This document shows, piece after piece, positions 1-11,505 of a DNA stretch of 64,000 nucleotides. The position numbers and the translations under genes are program-made. Source of the DNA: Planosporangium mesophilum (GTDB lineage Bacteria > Actinomycetota > Actinomycetes > Mycobacteriales > Micromonosporaceae); the NCBI RefSeq assembly GCF_016863255.1, contig NZ_BOON01000017.1, positions 182,615 through 246,614 on the forward strand, given 5' to 3'. The stretch's first letter is position 1. Each line of letters starts with the position of its first letter. The notes below the pieces were generated by a model. The model was not told where the DNA came from. It saw only the letters and a program-made list of their open reading frames with translations, and searched no databases.

Positions 1-1134
1 CAGCGCCACGTCGACCAGGATCACCAGCGCCGGTACCAGGAACACGAAGTGGTGGGTCCACGAGATCGGGCAGATCGCGTTCGCGGTCAGGCCGATGATC
101 GTGAACGCGGCCATCTCGTCGCCCTCGACGTGGGCGGCCTTGGCCCGCGACAGCCCGACGGCGAGCAGCAGGACGGCGAACGCCAGCCACATCAGGGTGG
201 GCGTGGTGGGCGAGTCGTAGGCCCGGGCGAGCAGGCCGGCCAGGGACTGGTTGGGGGTGGCGTCGACGACGCCGACCCGGTTGGTGTCCCAGACGACGCT
301 GCTGAAGTAGGTGACCGACTCGCCACCGGCGAACAGGTACCCGACGGCGGTCGCGCCGATCGCGGCGCCGATCGCGGTGAAGGCGACCCGCCACTGGCGG
401 GTGACCATGAAGTACACGATGAACAGGCCCGGGGTCAGCTTGACCGAGGTGGCCAGCCCGACGCCGGCGCCGGCGAACGCGCCGGTCACCCAGGCGTGCC
501 GCAGCCAGCCCAGCAGGGTCTGTTCCGGGCGCGGACCGCCGGCCGGTGCGGGGTCGAGGCCCGTCGCCGGTCCGCGGGTGAGGGTCGCCCGGCCGCGCCA
601 GCGCAGGGCCACCAGGTCCGCGACGATGAGGCCGGCCAGGATGAGGTTGATCTGGCCGAAGCCGAGGGTCTCGCGGACCGGTTCGGTCGCGCCCGCCAGC
701 GACACGGCGACCCCGACGGCGAACCAGCGCGGGACGCCGTACCGGTCGGCGATCGGACCGACGACGGTGAACAGGATCAACGCCAGTGCGGCGAGGTTGA
801 GCAGCACGTTGACCCAGCCCGCGGCCTGCGTACCCAGCATCGCCATCGGCAGCATGGCCAGCGCGGCGAACGGGGGGTACGTGAAGCCGAGCGTTGTCTG
901 GGGTGCAACGAACTGGTACAGGTCGCCGCCCTCGGCCCACCACACCACCGCGCCGTGATAGATCCGCAGGTCGAAGAAGTCGTACTGGCGACCGTACGTC
1001 CGGACGGCCCACACCGCGACGAGCGCGGTGGCGGCGACGACGCCGAGCCGTACGAACGTGGTCGTCCAGACCTGCCGTGCAACGCGGTGAACTGTGGTGA
1101 GCAGGGACGGCGGTCGCTCGACCGTCGCCGGCAT
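1..1134 (-). CDS. GT87 (DUF2029) family membrane mannosyltransferase, C-terminus cut by window edge
   Basis: Predicted polyprenyl-phosphate-sugar-dependent glycosyltransferase of the GT87/DUF2029 type, acting in the cytoplasmic membrane on lipoglycans or other envelope glycans. 378 codons are visible and the reading frame runs off the left edge. A first membrane helix (about residues 30-43) is followed by the loop DFFDLRIYHGA, which carries the acidic residue typical of GT-C enzymes, and by FTYPPFAAL. The motif ISWTHH near residue 357 is characteristic of the family. ATG at 1134 is preceded by GGGGGTGG, a good ribosome binding site. The acceptor cannot be told from sequence, so mannose is only the family's usual donor sugar. 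The large open frame on the opposite strand is a GC-driven shadow. Confidence 0.85.
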   Translation of the reverse strand, partial: MPATVERPPSLLTTVHRVARQVWTTTFVRLGVVAATALVAVWAVRTYGRQYDFFDLRIYHGAVVWWAEGGDLYQFVAPQTTLGFTYPPFAALAMLPMAMLGTQAAGWVNVLLNLAALALILFTVVGPIADRYGVPRWFAVGVAVSLAGATEPVRETLGFGQINLILAGLIVADLVALRWRGRATLTRGPATGLDPAPAGGPRPEQTLLGWLRHAWVTGAFAGAGVGLATSVKLTPGLFIVYFMVTRQWRVAFTAIGAAIGATAVGYLFAGGESVTYFSSVVWDTNRVGVVDATPNQSLAGLLARAYDSPTTPTLMWLAFAVLLLAVGLSRAKAAHVEGDEMAAFTIIGLTANAICPISWTHHFVFLVPALVILVDVAL

Positions 1135-1328
1135 TCGGCTGCCACCCCCGTACTGCTGTCGGTTATCTCGCCCATCTCGCCTTGTTCCGACAAGCAGCGT
1201 AGAACGGCCGGTCACGCACCACCTCCAGCGTTATCCGACCGTGTCCCATCGCACACGAGCCGGTGATCTGTACGCGCGTGTTAACTCATCGCTGTTTGCG
1301 GGGTTATCACCGCTGGAGGAGCGAATAG

Positions 1329-1364
1329 TCAGCGCGAGACCTTGTTGTTATGGTCTCGCGCTGA
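1329..1364 (-). terminator. hairpin terminator behind the DoxX gene
   Basis: Perfect 13-bp inverted repeat (TCAGCGCGAGACC and its complement) around a 10-nt AT-rich loop, about 35 nt beyond the minus-strand stop at 1399. There is no U-tract, as is usual for high-GC actinobacterial terminators. The rest of 1135-1398 should hold the promoter of the GT87 gene; I see no clear -35/-10 pair. Confidence 0.65.
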
Positions 1365-1398
1365 TCGATGTGATCGTGCCCTTGGTCGGAGGCGGCCG

Positions 1399-2034
1399 TC
1401 AGCGGGTCAGCACACCTGCGACCGGTGTGGACTTCACCGCGAACTTGGCCTCCCTGGTCGCCGTACGCGCGGCGCGGCGCGCGTCGTCAGCGGCCCGCTT
1501 GGCCTCCTTCGCCGTGAGGTGTGCCGCCCGTTTCGTCTCTTTGGCGGTGGTGTGGGCGGCGCGCTTGACCGTGTCCTGGGCGTGCTCCGCGAGGTGACCC
1601 GTGCGCCAGGCCACGCCCGGCTTTCCTTCGGTGTCGACGGCGGCGAGCAGCAGGCCGCCGAGCAGGCCCAGGTTCTTGAGAAGCTCGGGGCGGTCGAGGA
1701 TGGGGCGTCCGGTGGTGTCCCCGGGCTCGGGGGACCAGACGTCGCGGCCGGCCAGTGTGGACGGAACGAGCGTACCGGCGAGCGCCAGGGCGGCGGGGCC
1801 GACCGCCGTGTTGGTGCCGAGCAGGACACCGCCCACCATCTGCACCACGCCGGTGGCGCGCGCCAGCGAGCGCGGGTCGGTGGGCAGGCCGACCGAGTTG
1901 AGGGTCGGCCCCCACCGGTCGGTCACCGCCTGCGCGCCGTCGAGGTACCGGTCGGGATTCTTGTAGGCGTCCAGCCCTCCGCGGACGAAAACTGCCGCGA
2001 GGAGAGCGCGAGCCACGGTACGAACTGGTTTCAT
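1399..2034 (-). CDS. DoxX family membrane protein with Lys/Ala-rich tail
   Basis: 211 aa. The N-terminal ~130 residues match the DoxX fold: an opening amphipathic/hydrophobic segment with the typical RxxLAAVFVRGGLDAYKNP, then helices at about 58-75 and 78-95 (GVVQMVGGVLLG, GPAALALAGTLV) and a further hydrophobic stretch around LLGGLLLAAVD. DoxX proteins are small integral membrane proteins linked to redox and thiol stress in actinobacteria; the reaction is not defined for most. The last ~70 residues are unusual: a basic, Ala-rich probable coiled coil with repeated AKEAKRAA-like units, likely cytosolic. The gene stands alone between the AAA ATPase gene and a hairpin terminator. Confidence 0.8.
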   Translation of the reverse strand: MKPVRTVARALLAAVFVRGGLDAYKNPDRYLDGAQAVTDRWGPTLNSVGLPTDPRSLARATGVVQMVGGVLLGTNTAVGPAALALAGTLVPSTLAGRDVWSPEPGDTTGRPILDRPELLKNLGLLGGLLLAAVDTEGKPGVAWRTGHLAEHAQDTVKRAAHTTAKETKRAAHLTAKEAKRAADDARRAARTATREAKFAVKSTPVAGVLTR

Positions 2035-2110
2035 GCGGCTCCCTTACCCGTCATCGACCGGCTTTACCCTCGACCGGCCTGAATCCTTGCCGCCGCGTCT
2101 ACCGTGGACC

Positions 2111-3319
2111 TCAGGCATCCACCGCGGGCTGGGAGCGGAGGTACCGGCCGAAATGCGGCACCGTGAACGCGACGGCGCCCCGCTCGCCGGAGTAGATGAG
2201 GCCCTTCTTGATGAGCGCGTCGCGAGCCGGTGAAAGGCTCGCCGGCTTGCGCCCCAGCGCCTTGGCGATCTCGGCGGTCGCCACCGCCGTGTCCATGTCG
2301 TCGGCCTCGGCCAGGGCCGCCATGGTGCGCATGTACTCGCGCTCGGCCGGCGTGGCCCGCTCGTACCGGGAGCCGAAGAAGCCGACCGCCAGTTCGGCCT
2401 CCGCGTCCGGGGCGGCGACCCGCACGTCGCCGGGGGTGATCGGGTTACGGGGTGCGTGGTCCCAGGTCGCCTTGCCGTAGGCCTGCACGAAGTACGGATA
2501 CCCGCCGGAGGTCTCGTAGAGGGCATCGAGCGCCTTCGGCTCGTACTCGACCCCCTCGCGCGCGGCCGGCGCGCTCAGCGCCCGGTCGGCGGCGAGCCGG
2601 TCGAGCCGGTCGATCCGCTGGTACCTGAACAGCCGCTCGGAGTACGACTTGGAGGCCGACAGCACCGCAGGCAGGTGCGGGAGGCCGGCGCCGACCACGA
2701 CCAGCGGCGCCCCGGTCTGCGACAGTTCGTGGCACGCGGCGCACAGCGCCGAGACGTCGCCGGCCGGTACGTCCTGCATCTCGTCGATGAACAGCGCGAT
2801 CCCGGTACCGACGTCGGTGGCGATGCCCGCCGCGTCGGTGAGCAGTTCGACCAGGTCGATCTCGATGTCACCGGAGTCCGCGCGGCCCCGGGCGGCCGGC
2901 ACATCGATGCCGGGGTTCCACCGGTCGCGCAGCTTGGCGTTGTCCGGGACCGACCTCGCGCCGAACGCTCTCAGGACGCCGAGGAACTCGTCGATGCGGT
3001 CCGGCGCGCGGTGGCGTGGCGCCAGCTCGCGGATCGCCATGTGCAGCGCGGCCGTGACCGGCCGGCGCAGCGACTGGTCGGGGCGCGCCTCGATCTTGCC
3101 GGTGCCCCAGAGTCGCCCGATCGCCTGCGACCGCAGCGTGTTGAGCAGGACGGTCTTGCCGACACCGCGCAGGCCGGTGAGGACGAGCGAGCGCTCCGGA
3201 CGGCCCCGGGCGATCCGTTCGAGGACCACCTCGAACATCTCCAACTCGCGGTCGCGTCCGGCGAGCTCCGGTGGGCGCTGGCCGGCTCCGGGCGCGTACG
3301 GGTTGCGAACCGGATCCAC
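2111..3319 (-). CDS. Orc1/Cdc6-like AAA ATPase with C-terminal winged helix
   Basis: 402 aa from a GTG start. Walker A GLRGVGKT lies at residues 49-56, preceded by the LAGRDREL segment common to Orc1/Cdc6-like P-loop ATPases; Walker B is IALFIDEMQDV at about 174-184. The C-terminal ~80 residues (AEIAKALGRKPASLSPARDALIKKGLIY) look like a winged-helix DNA-binding domain. Such proteins occur widely in actinobacteria without an assigned role; similarity to replication initiators is fold-level only. Residues 115-150 are a charged insert without recognisable motifs. The upstream region 3320-3426 contains two identically spaced dyads (see separate entry), so transcription may be controlled, possibly by its own winged helix. 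Confidence 0.75.
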   Translation of the reverse strand: MDPVRNPYAPGAGQRPPELAGRDRELEMFEVVLERIARGRPERSLVLTGLRGVGKTVLLNTLRSQAIGRLWGTGKIEARPDQSLRRPVTAALHMAIRELAPRHRAPDRIDEFLGVLRAFGARSVPDNAKLRDRWNPGIDVPAARGRADSGDIEIDLVELLTDAAGIATDVGTGIALFIDEMQDVPAGDVSALCAACHELSQTGAPLVVVGAGLPHLPAVLSASKSYSERLFRYQRIDRLDRLAADRALSAPAAREGVEYEPKALDALYETSGGYPYFVQAYGKATWDHAPRNPITPGDVRVAAPDAEAELAVGFFGSRYERATPAEREYMRTMAALAEADDMDTAVATAEIAKALGRKPASLSPARDALIKKGLIYSGERGAVAFTVPHFGRYLRSQPAVDA

Positions 3320-3339
3320 GATCGCACGGTATCGGCACG

Positions 3340-3411
3340 TCTAGTGCGTCCGCTAGACATTGGTAGAAGTAACTCGAGCCCCTTCTCGTGCTTTCTAGGA
3401 AATTGACTAGA
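3340..3411. promoter_or_regulatory. two TCTAG-N8-CTAGA dyads, putative operators of the AAA ATPase gene
   Basis: Two inverted repeats with the same arms and the same 8-nt spacer lie at 3340-3357 and 3394-3411, start-to-start distance 54 bp (about five helical turns). The first extends to GTCTAG/CTAGAC. A further TCTAGA sits at 3416-3421 just before the stop of the LppU-like gene. CTAG occurs five times in 80 bp of this AT-richer gap. The site lies in the only promoter region available to the AAA ATPase gene. The binding protein is unknown. Confidence 0.55.
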
Positions 3412-3426
3412 TAGCTCTAGAAGGTG

Positions 3427-4548
3427 CTACTTCCGTTGCTTGAGGCAGAGCACGAAGTCCTTGGAGTCGGCGGGGCTGTCGAAGAAGTAGTTGTGCGTGT
3501 ATCCCGGTACGCCGTCGCACCTGGCCTTGTCGATCGTCCCGGAGAAGCGCTTGACCACCTCGAACGTGTCCTTGGCGCAGGTGACCACGCGCATCCGAGG
3601 TACCTCGTTGCTGCCGTCGTTGACCAGGCATTCACCGAGCTTCACGTCGCCGGCGTCGCCGCTCACGGCCTCGCCGTCGCCGACCACCGCGTCCGGTGGT
3701 GGTACCGGCGTCGGCGAGTCGGCGGTGGGTGCCGGCCCCGCGTCCGTCGCGCCGGAGGCGGCGCGCCCGTCGGTGCCCTTCTGCCGCATCAGGTAGAGGC
3801 CGACGCCACCGGCGCCGAGCAGGAGTACGGCCAGCACCGCGACCACGGTGACCAGAGACCGCGACCGGCGGCGGCCCGGCTTCCCCGCCGGCTTCGCCAC
3901 CGGTTTCACCGGCAGACTTGCCGGCAGCGCGGCCGGTGCGTGCGTCGTCGGCGGTGCCTGGGTCTGCGTGGCCGCCGGGTAGGGCTCATTCGGCGTCGTC
4001 GGATAGGCCTGCGGGCCGGCCGGGTACGTCGGCGCTCCAGCCGGGTACGTCGGCGCTCCAGCCGACGGGTAGGTCTGCGTGCCGGCCGGGTCCCAGGTCG
4101 TCTCCGGGGAACGGGAGTGCGGCTCCCAGGCGGGTGGCTCCCACGCCTGCGGCTCCCTCCGGGGCTGCTGCTGGTACGGGTCGTACGAGGGCGGTTGGCC
4201 GTAGCCCGGCGACTGCTCGTGCCTCGGCTGCCCGTGGAACGCCGTGTGCCGCAGATACTCGGGCTGCTGCGGGTAGTCGGCCTGCCCGTACCGCGACGCC
4301 GACGGCGGGTACGCGGTCGGGGTCACGTACGGGGAGTCCTGCTCGTACGAGCCGCCGCCCGGCGCGGTCGGCCCCGACGTCGTGCCCCAGGCCTCGCCCG
4401 GCCCCCAGGGCTGGCCGTACGACGGGGCCTGCTGCCCGTACGACTCGCCGTTCTGCTCCTGGTACGGATCCCCCGGCTCCTGGCCGTACCGCGGATCCCA
4501 TGGTTGGCCTGCGGGGTGGCGTCCGCCCGGCGGTCCGGACATCGACAT
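3427..4548 (-). CDS. LppU/SCO3897-like single-pass protein with Pro/Tyr/Gln-rich N-terminus
   Basis: 373 aa when started at ATG 4548, which follows GGGAGGAG; an in-frame ATG 18 codons upstream lacks a ribosome binding site. Residues 1-~200 are low-complexity, rich in Pro, Tyr, Gln and Gly, and presumably cytosolic. A single membrane helix follows (RSLVTVVAVLAVLLLGAGGVGLYL) after a basic RRRSR stop-transfer. The extracellular ~85-residue end has the GECLVN...VTCAKD...ARCDG...FVLCLK cysteine pattern of LppU-like proteins. Function unknown; the architecture recurs in actinobacteria and may report or modulate envelope processes. A perfect 21-bp tandem duplication lies in the low-complexity part. 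Confidence 0.75.
   Translation of the reverse strand: MSMSGPPGGRHPAGQPWDPRYGQEPGDPYQEQNGESYGQQAPSYGQPWGPGEAWGTTSGPTAPGGGSYEQDSPYVTPTAYPPSASRYGQADYPQQPEYLRHTAFHGQPRHEQSPGYGQPPSYDPYQQQPRREPQAWEPPAWEPHSRSPETTWDPAGTQTYPSAGAPTYPAGAPTYPAGPQAYPTTPNEPYPAATQTQAPPTTHAPAALPASLPVKPVAKPAGKPGRRRSRSLVTVVAVLAVLLLGAGGVGLYLMRQKGTDGRAASGATDAGPAPTADSPTPVPPPDAVVGDGEAVSGDAGDVKLGECLVNDGSNEVPRMRVVTCAKDTFEVVKRFSGTIDKARCDGVPGYTHNYFFDSPADSKDFVLCLKQRK
4021..4062. repeat. perfect 21-bp tandem repeat (two copies)
   Basis: Two identical 21-bp units, 4021-4041 and 4042-4062, inside the low-complexity N-terminal part of the LppU-like gene. They encode YPAGAPT-type heptads, so copy-number change keeps the frame. Confidence 0.9.
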
Positions 4549-4669
4549 GGGGGCTCCTCCCGGTCGTGGCGGCGTCGGCACCCGCTCCGACCACATGGGC
4601 ACGGCTGTTACCGGCCACCGTAGCGTGATCGCCTGATCGGCTCATCTCAGGAAAAACCGCGGCGCGCCC

Positions 4670-4705
4670 ATGACCGGAACGTTACGTATGACCGGCAGGT
4701 TACGT
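4670..4705. repeat. 18-bp tandem repeat in the 4549-4986 gene-poor region
   Basis: ATGACCGGAACGTTACGT at 4670-4687 is followed directly by a copy with two mismatches at 4688-4705. The surrounding 438 bp hold no convincing gene. One forward frame stays open from 4624 to a TGA at 4906-4908 and encodes a hydrophobic stretch followed by RRRKR, but lacks a start before GTG 4777. Downstream lie the DnaA-box-like motifs. Confidence 0.7.
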
Positions 4706-4836
4706 CGGGAGAAGCGCCGTCGGGGGGCGCCGCACCCTCCGCAACCCGACCGGGCGACCCCGGGTCACCGGTCTGGGTGGCGCTGCTCGTCGTGGTCGGC
4801 GTGGCGGTGGTTTCCACGGCGCGCCGCCGGAAGCGG

Positions 4837-4945
4837 TTGTCCACAGTGTCATCCACCGAACCGTCCACCGAGCCGATCACGCATAACTGCAGCTCAAAGC
4901 CGTCCTGACGGCCGTTTTCCACAGGCTGTACGGACCTTTTCCACA
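4837..4945 (+). other. cluster of DnaA-box-like 9-mers
   Basis: TTGTCCACA at 4837-4845 equals the favoured actinobacterial DnaA box; TTTTCCACA follows at 4915-4923 and again at 4937-4945, all in the same orientation, with weaker TCCACCG-type matches between. They sit in the gene-poor gap before the prepilin peptidase gene. No dnaA or dnaN neighbours are present, so this is not oriC; a DnaA-titrating or DnaA-regulated site is possible but unproven. Confidence 0.4.
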
Positions 4946-4986
4946 AGAGCCCACAGACCGCGCGGAGGGTGCGCTACGGTGCCCCG

Positions 4987-5597
4987 ATGCTCCGGGTGCT
5001 GCTCGCTGCCGCGACCGGCGCCGCTGCCGGGCCGCTGCTGCGGACGTGGGTGTCGGCGTACGCGCGGCCGCCCGCGACCGGTCTGGTGAGCGCGATCGCG
5101 GCCGGGGTGTTCGCCCTGCTCGCCTGGCGGATACCGGCGGTACCGGCGCTCGCGGCGTTCGGCTGGGTCGGTTGCGTCGGCATCGTCGCCGGGTTCGTGG
5201 ACGCGGCCCTGCACCGGCTCCCCGACCGGCTCACCGGGCTTGCGTTCACCGGGGCGCTGGTCCTGCTGGCCGCCGACGCGCTCGCCGGCGGCCGGGCCGG
5301 CGCCCTCGGCCGGGCCGTCCTGTCCGGCGCCGCGCTGGCCGCCTTCTACGCCGCGCTGGTCGTGGCCAACCCGGTGGGGATGGGGGCCGGGGACGCCAAG
5401 CTCGCCCTCAGCCTCGGTACCGTGCTCGGCTGGCTCGGTCCGACCGTGACGTTCCTGGGCGCGCTGACCGGGCTGGCGCTCGCGTCCGTGTACGCGATGA
5501 TTCTGCTGGCCTCGCGGCGGATCTCCCGCGGCGACCACCTCGCGCACGGCCCGTTCATGCTGCTCGGTGCGCTGTTCGCGATCGTGGTCAGAGACAG

Positions 5598-5601
<4 letters not shown>
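4987..5601 (+). CDS. A24-family prepilin peptidase
   Basis: 204 aa, entirely membrane-embedded with about six helices. Type IV prepilin peptidases are aspartic proteases that cleave prepilin signal peptides at the inner face of the membrane. Both catalytic aspartates are visible: the first in FVDAALHRLPDRLT, the second in GMGAGDAKLA (the GxGD motif). The N-terminal methylase-associated cytoplasmic domain of full PilD proteins is absent, as in CpaA/TadV-type enzymes. ATG 4987 is preferred; GTG 4969 in the same frame overlaps the only GGAGGG. No pilus or Tad genes lie in the window, so its substrate is elsewhere. Its stop overlaps the stop of the opposing helicase gene. Confidence 0.85.
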
Positions 5602-8846
<3,245 letters not shown>

Positions 8847-8937
8847 GAGCCATCCTAGTCACAGCGCGTGTCGTACCCGTACGTCGGCACGCCCTCTTCG
8901 TTGACGCGCCGCCGAACTCGAAGATCGCTGAGGTCGG

Positions 8938-10125
8938 CTACGCCGAGCGCAGCTCGATCAGGGTGATGTCGGGCGGGGCGCCCACCCGTACCGGCGGTCC
9001 CCAGAAGCCGGCGCCGCGGGTCACGTAGAGCTGGGTGTCGCCGAAACGGGCGTACCCGGCGATCACCGGCTGCTGGAGGCGTACCAGGTAGCTGAAGGGG
9101 AAGATCTGGCCGCCGTGCGTGTGGCCGGAGAGTTGCAGGTCCACGCCGTGGTGCTGCGCGTCGAGGACCTGGATCGGCTGGTGGGCCATGAGGACGACCG
9201 GCTTGGCCGGGTCCCGGTCCGCCAGCGCCAGGCCGAAGTCGGGCCCGTCGCCGTACTGGGCTCCGGTGACGTCGTTGACGCCGGCCAGGTCGAGGCCGTC
9301 GATCTCGACCCGCTCGTTGCGCAGCACCGACAGGCCGTACGACTCGATCTCCGGGATCCACTCCTGGTACCCGGAGAAGTACTCGTGGTTGCCGGTGACG
9401 AAGAACGAGCCCCGGCGGCTACGCAGTCCCGACAGCGGACGCGCGGCGCTGCCGAGCTCGGCCACGCTGCCGTCGACCAGGTCGCCCACGACCGTGACGA
9501 GGTCGGCGTCGAGCCGGTTGATGGTGTCCACGATGCGCTGCGTGTGGCCGCGCCCCAGCAGCGGCCCGAGGTGGATGTCGGACACCACCGCGATCCGGAA
9601 GCCGTCCATCCGCCGGGGCAGCTTGCGCAGCGTGATCTGCCGGCGGACCACCGTGGGCGGACCCATCGCGGTACGGGTACCGACCGCCGTGGCACCGACG
9701 GCGGTCAGCCCGGCGACGATCGCCGCCGACCGGGCCAGCAGCAGCCGGCGCGACGGGTCGGCCACGCCCGGCGGGGAGTCCACCACGGCCGGCTCGGGCT
9801 CGGCGGCCACCACCGCCTTGCGCCGGCGTACCCACGGACGCAGCGCGAGCCGCGGGATCTCCAGGACCAGCAGGACGGTGAAGGCCAGGAACATCACCGA
9901 CAGCCACAGGTAGCCCGGCCAGGCCAGCAGCCGCTGCGAGTCCAGCGGCAGGGCCCGCGTCGCCGCCACGGTGGCCGGTGCCAGCACGGCCAGCGCGATG
10001 ATCAGAACCGTCCCGATCCGCCGCCAGCGGCCGGGCCGGGTGGTGTCGCGTACCAGCCGGGTCCAGAGGTACAGGTGGAGCAATCCGACCACCAGGACAA
10101 CCACCAGCAGGAACGCAGAGATCAT
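8938..10125 (-). CDS. membrane-anchored metallophosphoesterase (YkuE/YaeI-like)
   Basis: 395 aa. Three N-terminal membrane helices (about 3-22, 35-56, 67-91) and a fourth at about 131-150 precede a calcineurin-like phosphoesterase domain. The metal-binding motifs are all present: VVSDIHLGP, VVGDLVDG, GNHEYF, MAHQPI and SGHTHGGQ. Relatives include enzymes acting on lipid A precursors or other phosphodiesters; the substrate here is unknown. The SRRLLLARSAA segment before helix 4 resembles a Tat motif but is internal. The gene starts 11 nt after the end of moaD on the same strand, suggesting co-transcription. Confidence 0.85.
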   Translation of the reverse strand: MISAFLLVVVLVVGLLHLYLWTRLVRDTTRPGRWRRIGTVLIIALAVLAPATVAATRALPLDSQRLLAWPGYLWLSVMFLAFTVLLVLEIPRLALRPWVRRRKAVVAAEPEPAVVDSPPGVADPSRRLLLARSAAIVAGLTAVGATAVGTRTAMGPPTVVRRQITLRKLPRRMDGFRIAVVSDIHLGPLLGRGHTQRIVDTINRLDADLVTVVGDLVDGSVAELGSAARPLSGLRSRRGSFFVTGNHEYFSGYQEWIPEIESYGLSVLRNERVEIDGLDLAGVNDVTGAQYGDGPDFGLALADRDPAKPVVLMAHQPIQVLDAQHHGVDLQLSGHTHGGQIFPFSYLVRLQQPVIAGYARFGDTQLYVTRGAGFWGPPVRVGAPPDITLIELRSA

Positions 10126-10136
10126 GGTGGGAGAGA

Positions 10137-10376
10137 CTAGCCGCCGGCGAACGGCGGCAGGACGTCCACGCCCGCCCCCGCCGGCAGGGCGGCGCCCCGG
10201 TCGTGGCAGACGACCTCGTCCACCAGGAACGAGGCGACCTCGAGCACCTTCTCCAGGCCGGAGCCGTGCCTGGCCGACAGCGTGAGGATCAGTTCGTCCA
10301 GCGTCGCCGCGTCGACCTGCTCCTCCCCGGTCCCGGCCGCGGCCCGGGCGCCGGCGAAGTACCGCACCGTCACCAT
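10137..10376 (-). CDS. moaD: MoaD/ThiS family sulfur carrier, molybdopterin synthase small subunit
   Basis: 79 aa, ubiquitin-like beta-grasp protein. The C-terminus ends in PPFAGG; the terminal Gly-Gly is adenylated and thiocarboxylated to deliver sulfur to precursor Z. Length and MVTVRYFAGARAAAG start fit MoaD (about 80 aa). It begins 8 nt after the moaA stop on the same strand, which supports a molybdenum-cofactor role over ThiS. The other cofactor genes are not in the window. Confidence 0.85.
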   Translation of the reverse strand: MVTVRYFAGARAAAGTGEEQVDAATLDELILTLSARHGSGLEKVLEVASFLVDEVVCHDRGAALPAGAGVDVLPPFAGG

Positions 10377-10384
10377 CGCGTGGC

Positions 10385-11404
10385 TCAGCCCCCGATCGCC
10401 GACATCGGCCGGGCCGGCTGCAGGAAGGCCGGGTCGTCGATGCCGTGGCCGGCCGGTTTGCCCCACATCGCCTCGCGCCACAGCCGTACCAGCTCGTCGT
10501 CGGACACCCCGGCGCGCATCGCGCCGCGCAGGCTGGTCTCCTCCTGCGCGAACAGGCACGCGCGGACGGCGCCGTCGGCGGTCAGCCGGGTGCGGTTGCA
10601 GGCGCGGCAGAAGGGCTGGCTCACGCTGGCGATGACGCCGACCTTGGCGGGCGCGCCGTCCGGCCGGACGTGGCCAGCCACCAGCCACGTCTCGGCCGGT
10701 GCGCCGCCGCGCTCGGCCGGGTCGGGCAGCAGCTCGTACGCGCCCTTCAGCTGGTCGAGGATCTCCGTGGCGGTGACCATGTTGTCGCGCCGCCAGGTGT
10801 GCCCGGCGTCGAGCGGCATCTGCTCGATGAACCGCAGTTCGTAGCCGCGCTCCAGGGCCCAGGCCAGCAGCGGCACCGCCTCGTCCTCGTTGACGCCGCG
10901 CATCAGTACAGTATTGATCTTGACGGGTTTCAGCCCGGCGGCCTCGGCCGCGGCGACCCCGGCCAGGGTGTCGTCCAGACGGCGACGGTGTGCCAGCCGG
11001 ACGAACCGCTCGGGGTCGAGCGTGTCCAGGGAGATGTTGACCCGGTCCAGCCCGGCCTCGGCCAGCGGCCGGGCCTTCCGGTCCAGGCCGATCGCGTTGG
11101 TGGTCAGCGAGAGGCGGGGGCGCGGTCGCAGCGCCGCCGCGGCCGCGACGATGTCGACCAGGCCGGGGCGCAGCAGCGGCTCGCCGCCCGTGAACCGGAT
11201 CTCGCGGACGCCGAGCCGCTCCACCGCGATGCGCACGAGCCGACCCACCTCGTCGTCGCTCAGCAGATCGGGGCCGGGTAACCAGGGCAGCCCTTCCGGC
11301 GGCATGCAGTACGTGCAGCGGAGGTTGCACCGGTCGGTCAGCGACACCCGTAGGTCGGTGGCCACCCGCTGATAGCGATCGATCAGCGCAACGTCGGGGG
11401 TCAT
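10385..11404 (-). CDS. moaA: GTP 3',8-cyclase MoaA
   Basis: 339 aa radical SAM enzyme that converts GTP into the cyclic intermediate on the way to molybdopterin. The N-terminal cluster motif is CNLRCTYC (Cx3CxxC) within TDRCNLRCTYCMPPEG; the C-terminal cluster has CRACNRTRLTADGAVRAC. The protein ends in GG, which is needed for activity in the family. FTGGEPLLR is the SAM-binding GGE motif. The start is taken as ATG 11404 (MTPDVALIDRYQRV); an in-frame ATG at 11445 would add 14 residues. Paired with moaD downstream. Confidence 0.95.
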   Translation of the reverse strand: MTPDVALIDRYQRVATDLRVSLTDRCNLRCTYCMPPEGLPWLPGPDLLSDDEVGRLVRIAVERLGVREIRFTGGEPLLRPGLVDIVAAAAALRPRPRLSLTTNAIGLDRKARPLAEAGLDRVNISLDTLDPERFVRLAHRRRLDDTLAGVAAAEAAGLKPVKINTVLMRGVNEDEAVPLLAWALERGYELRFIEQMPLDAGHTWRRDNMVTATEILDQLKGAYELLPDPAERGGAPAETWLVAGHVRPDGAPAKVGVIASVSQPFCRACNRTRLTADGAVRACLFAQEETSLRGAMRAGVSDDELVRLWREAMWGKPAGHGIDDPAFLQPARPMSAIGG

Positions 11405-11505
11405 GCACCGAACGGTACCCTTCGCCACCGACATTGGACTCGTCATGATCCGCACAACTTCCGATATGTTGCGGTCTCGATGGGCGTGGAGACGACGGCT
11501 CCCGG

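Noticed and set aside
49..1266. 405-codon plus-strand frame over the GT87 gene
   Set aside because: The opposite strand gives a clean GT87 protein with family motifs; the plus frame is Arg/Gly/Gln-rich shadow sequence.
1162..1308. Three GTTATC motifs spaced 68 and 73 bp between the DoxX and GT87 genes
   Set aside because: Hexamers without dyad symmetry or conserved flanks; spacing is irregular and not convincing as an operator.
4647..4946. 99-codon minus-strand frame in the gene-poor gap
   Set aside because: No ribosome binding site, no recognisable domain, and it runs antisense through the DnaA-box-like motifs.
9700..9740. Twin-arginine signal in the metallophosphoesterase
   Set aside because: The RR lies internally before the fourth membrane helix, after three earlier helices, so it is not an N-terminal Tat signal.
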